NCBI GenBank assembly: GCA_002723075.1
Contig: PBNJ01000001.1
Span: forward strand, 1-47,648
Direction: 5' to 3'
Origin: Flavobacteriaceae bacterium
GTDB taxonomy: Bacteria; Bacteroidota; Bacteroidia; Flavobacteriales; Flavobacteriaceae
Length of the DNA: 47,648 nucleotides
The notes below the pieces were generated by a model, which saw only the letters and a list, made by a program, of their open reading frames with translations, was not told where the DNA came from and ran no database searches. Of the stretch, positions 46,144 through 47,648 are shown piece after piece. The translations under genes and the position numbers were made by a program. Numbering within the stretch: position 1 is the stretch's first letter; every line of letters begins with the position of its first letter.

Positions 46144-46179
46144 ATATGCAAGGTACAAAACTTCCAGATTGCAAGGTAA

Positions 46180-47421
46180 TTAATTTTGGATTTGTCTAGA
46201 GTTTCCAATACCAACTCCGATCAATCGGTCGTAGCGGTCTCCAAACTTCCGCATATAAACCAAAGCCAAATACTCATTTTCGGTTTCCCAGTAGCTGCCA
46301 CCAACTCCATTTTCAAACAATTGTCCAGCGGAATCGATTGCAATATATTTATAGTTATACACGCCTTGTTTGAGCCGAATTGTTAACTGGTGTAGGTTGT
46401 TTGCAGAGTCGTATTCCAATTTATGGACTGGTTGAGGAAGATGCTGATTGAAAAGACCAGTGACATAAAAATCATAGTTTGTTTCAGACGCTCGCAATCG
46501 GAAGGTGACTTCTGTGTAATCGGCATCTGTGTTTGGATTGAACCCCTCTGTGGTTTGAATTACAAAATTACCATTGATGTCTGGTGCATAGGTATATACT
46601 GTTCCATTGCGCACATAATTGGGATACAAAATGCCTTGATATAGGTTTTCACGTCTGATGTAGGCAACATTTCCCCCAGCTGACCGAATGTCTTTGGTGT
46701 CAAAAAACAAGTATTCGTTCCCACCTTCAAAAATGAGATTATTGTCGTATTCAAATCGCAAGCTTTGGTTCATCACATAATCGTATTTGGGGATTTTTCT
46801 TGCAGACGACCAGCGATAGTTTTGAAGAGCCCAAACACTGATCTCTTGATCAGGCTGGCGAGTATTAATTTTCGCTGTTTGCACACCGATTTCGATTCGT
46901 TGCTTGCTGTCAATCCCTTCCAAATCACGCAACCGAAAAACACCAACTTGTACATTTGCCTGTTGCTCATAAACAACAAATCGTTTGGAAAAAACCAGCT
47001 CTTGTTTGTCATCAAAAACAGAAAGCACATAATTTCCACTTGAGATAATTTCAGTATCTCTGTTCGGAATGCTCAAGGCGTAGTGTGTATAGCTTTGCAA
47101 TGTCGCCGAGGAGTTGCTCATATTCCGAATTCGCACCTCATCGAAACCATTGATATATTCTGACTTAAACAGTTCCGATGCAGTCCAGTCCTCATTTGCG
47201 TGTTGAATAGTGTAGTAATAATAAGCCTCATCAGCGTTCAAATCGTCAAAGCGTAAAGTGAATGCTTTACCCAGTTCAACAATAGGGGTGTTTTCGATTT
47301 GTTCTTCCGCCTGAAAAATGATTGTACCAATGTGATTTGGGGGTGCTTTTTCTTTTAATTCTTGCCCCATCAAAAAGCTGGTAAAAACAAGTGCGAAAAT
47401 GATTTGTTTAACGTTTTGCAA
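46180..47421 (-). CDS. DUF5103 family protein, likely type IX secretion plug protein
   Basis: The 413-residue exported protein has a signal peptide ending near FLMGQ and beta-rich domains throughout. The DUF5103 features include the N-terminal NHIGTIIFQAEEQIENTPIV, YYYTIQHANEDWTASELFKSEYINGF and TFRLRASETNYDFYVTGLFN. Members of this family are the plug of the T9SS SprA translocon in Flavobacterium, to my knowledge. The only usable start in frame is TTG at 47421, as a stop codon lies shortly upstream and the next ATG would remove the signal peptide. The gene is divergent from nqrA. Confidence 0.82.
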   Translation of the reverse strand: MQNVKQIIFALVFTSFLMGQELKEKAPPNHIGTIIFQAEEQIENTPIVELGKAFTLRFDDLNADEAYYYYTIQHANEDWTASELFKSEYINGFDEVRIRNMSNSSATLQSYTHYALSIPNRDTEIISSGNYVLSVFDDKQELVFSKRFVVYEQQANVQVGVFRLRDLEGIDSKQRIEIGVQTAKINTRQPDQEISVWALQNYRWSSARKIPKYDYVMNQSLRFEYDNNLIFEGGNEYLFFDTKDIRSAGGNVAYIRRENLYQGILYPNYVRNGTVYTYAPDINGNFVIQTTEGFNPNTDADYTEVTFRLRASETNYDFYVTGLFNQHLPQPVHKLEYDSANNLHQLTIRLKQGVYNYKYIAIDSAGQLFENGVGGSYWETENEYLALVYMRKFGDRYDRLIGVGIGNSRQIQN

Positions 47422-47583
47422 CTCTAAAAAATTAAAAATATTGGCTAAAGATACCTAAAATCAGAGATGAAATTACAAAGTCAAAATCAAGTCGAAAAAA
47501 GTAGCGTTAAACAAATTATTTGGAATTAATATAAATAAGAATAAAAAGGACTCTGAACCTTTTTTTAAGCGCTTTGAACTAAG

Positions 47584-47591
47584 TAAATTTG
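47584..47591 (+). promoter_or_regulatory. Candidate nqrA -7 promoter element
   Basis: TAAATTTG matches TAnnTTTG and ends 23 bases before the nqrA start. A hairpin, AAAAAGG (47543-47549) with CCTTTTT (47558-47564), lies where the -33 region would be. Confidence 0.45.
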
Positions 47592-47614
47592 TGCTCCAAA
47601 ACAAGCAATACATC

Positions 47615-47648
47615 ATGTCAACTGACATCAAGATCCGAAAAGGTCTTA
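47615..47648 (+). CDS. nqrA: Start of Na+-translocating NADH:quinone reductase subunit A (partial)
   Basis: Only eleven complete codons lie inside the window, reading MSTDIKIRKGL. This matches the usual N-terminus of flavobacterial NqrA (a DIKIKKGL-type start). NqrA is part of the sodium-pumping NADH dehydrogenase used by many marine bacteria. The identification rests on these few residues and on the -7 box just upstream, so it is tentative. The rest of the gene is beyond the right edge. Confidence 0.6.
   Translation, partial: MSTDIKIRKGL

Noticed and set aside
1-47648. CRISPR arrays, transposases, phage genes or toxin-antitoxin pairs
   Set aside because: No regularly spaced repeats, and no such protein families, were recognised in any frame.

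Overview
This window looks like a chromosomal segment of a marine member of the Flavobacteriaceae (phylum Bacteroidota). The evidence is a SusC/SusD pair, a hybrid two-component regulator, type IX secretion (T9SS) sorting tails with two likely T9SS machinery genes (porT and a plug-domain protein), a short RpoD-type sigma factor, -7 promoter elements of the form TAnnTTTG, few Shine-Dalgarno sites, and the first codons of nqrA at the right edge. No plasmid, phage, transposase or CRISPR signal was seen.

Region 1 (about 39-20,430) starts with tRNA-Arg(TCG), followed by an AT-rich polysaccharide utilisation locus in which all eleven genes read on the minus strand. In transcription order these are: an exported sulfatase, a hybrid two-component sensor/regulator, SusC, SusD, a lipoprotein sulfatase, a small secreted Spy-like protein, a two-module T9SS-tagged protein, a strong intrinsic terminator, a second exported sulfatase, a large GH128-like glycoside hydrolase with a T9SS tail, an iduronate-2-sulfatase-like enzyme, and an exported formylglycine-generating enzyme. 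All four sulfatases have the Cys-type motif that this last enzyme activates. The locus therefore appears to sense, import, cleave and desulfate a heavily sulfated marine glycan, and it carries its own sulfatase-maturation enzyme. The glycan itself cannot be named from sequence.

The most unusual feature is a module of about 100 residues that occurs three times in two neighbouring proteins: once in the GH128-like enzyme, where it seems to interrupt another domain, and twice in a small surface protein that has nothing else except a T9SS tail. I do not recognise it. It behaves like a glycan-binding module that has spread within the locus.

Region 2 (about 20,430-47,648) is less AT-rich and holds housekeeping genes. 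On the minus strand are a DUF885 protein, anmK, rpe, rpoD, an S9 peptidase, a gamma-glutamyltransferase, pnp, rpsO, accD, a class II aldolase and tamL. Then come a TrmH/SpoU methyltransferase (+), porT and ubiE (-), trkA and trkH (+), an aminotransferase and a fatty acid desaturase (-), rsmG (+), pruA, apaG and a T9SS plug-domain gene (-), and the start of nqrA (+). Packing is tight: three convergent pairs overlap at their 3' ends, and two of them share a palindromic CTAG that gives a TAG stop on each strand. The T9SS genes in region 2 belong to the pathway needed to export the T9SS-tagged proteins of region 1.
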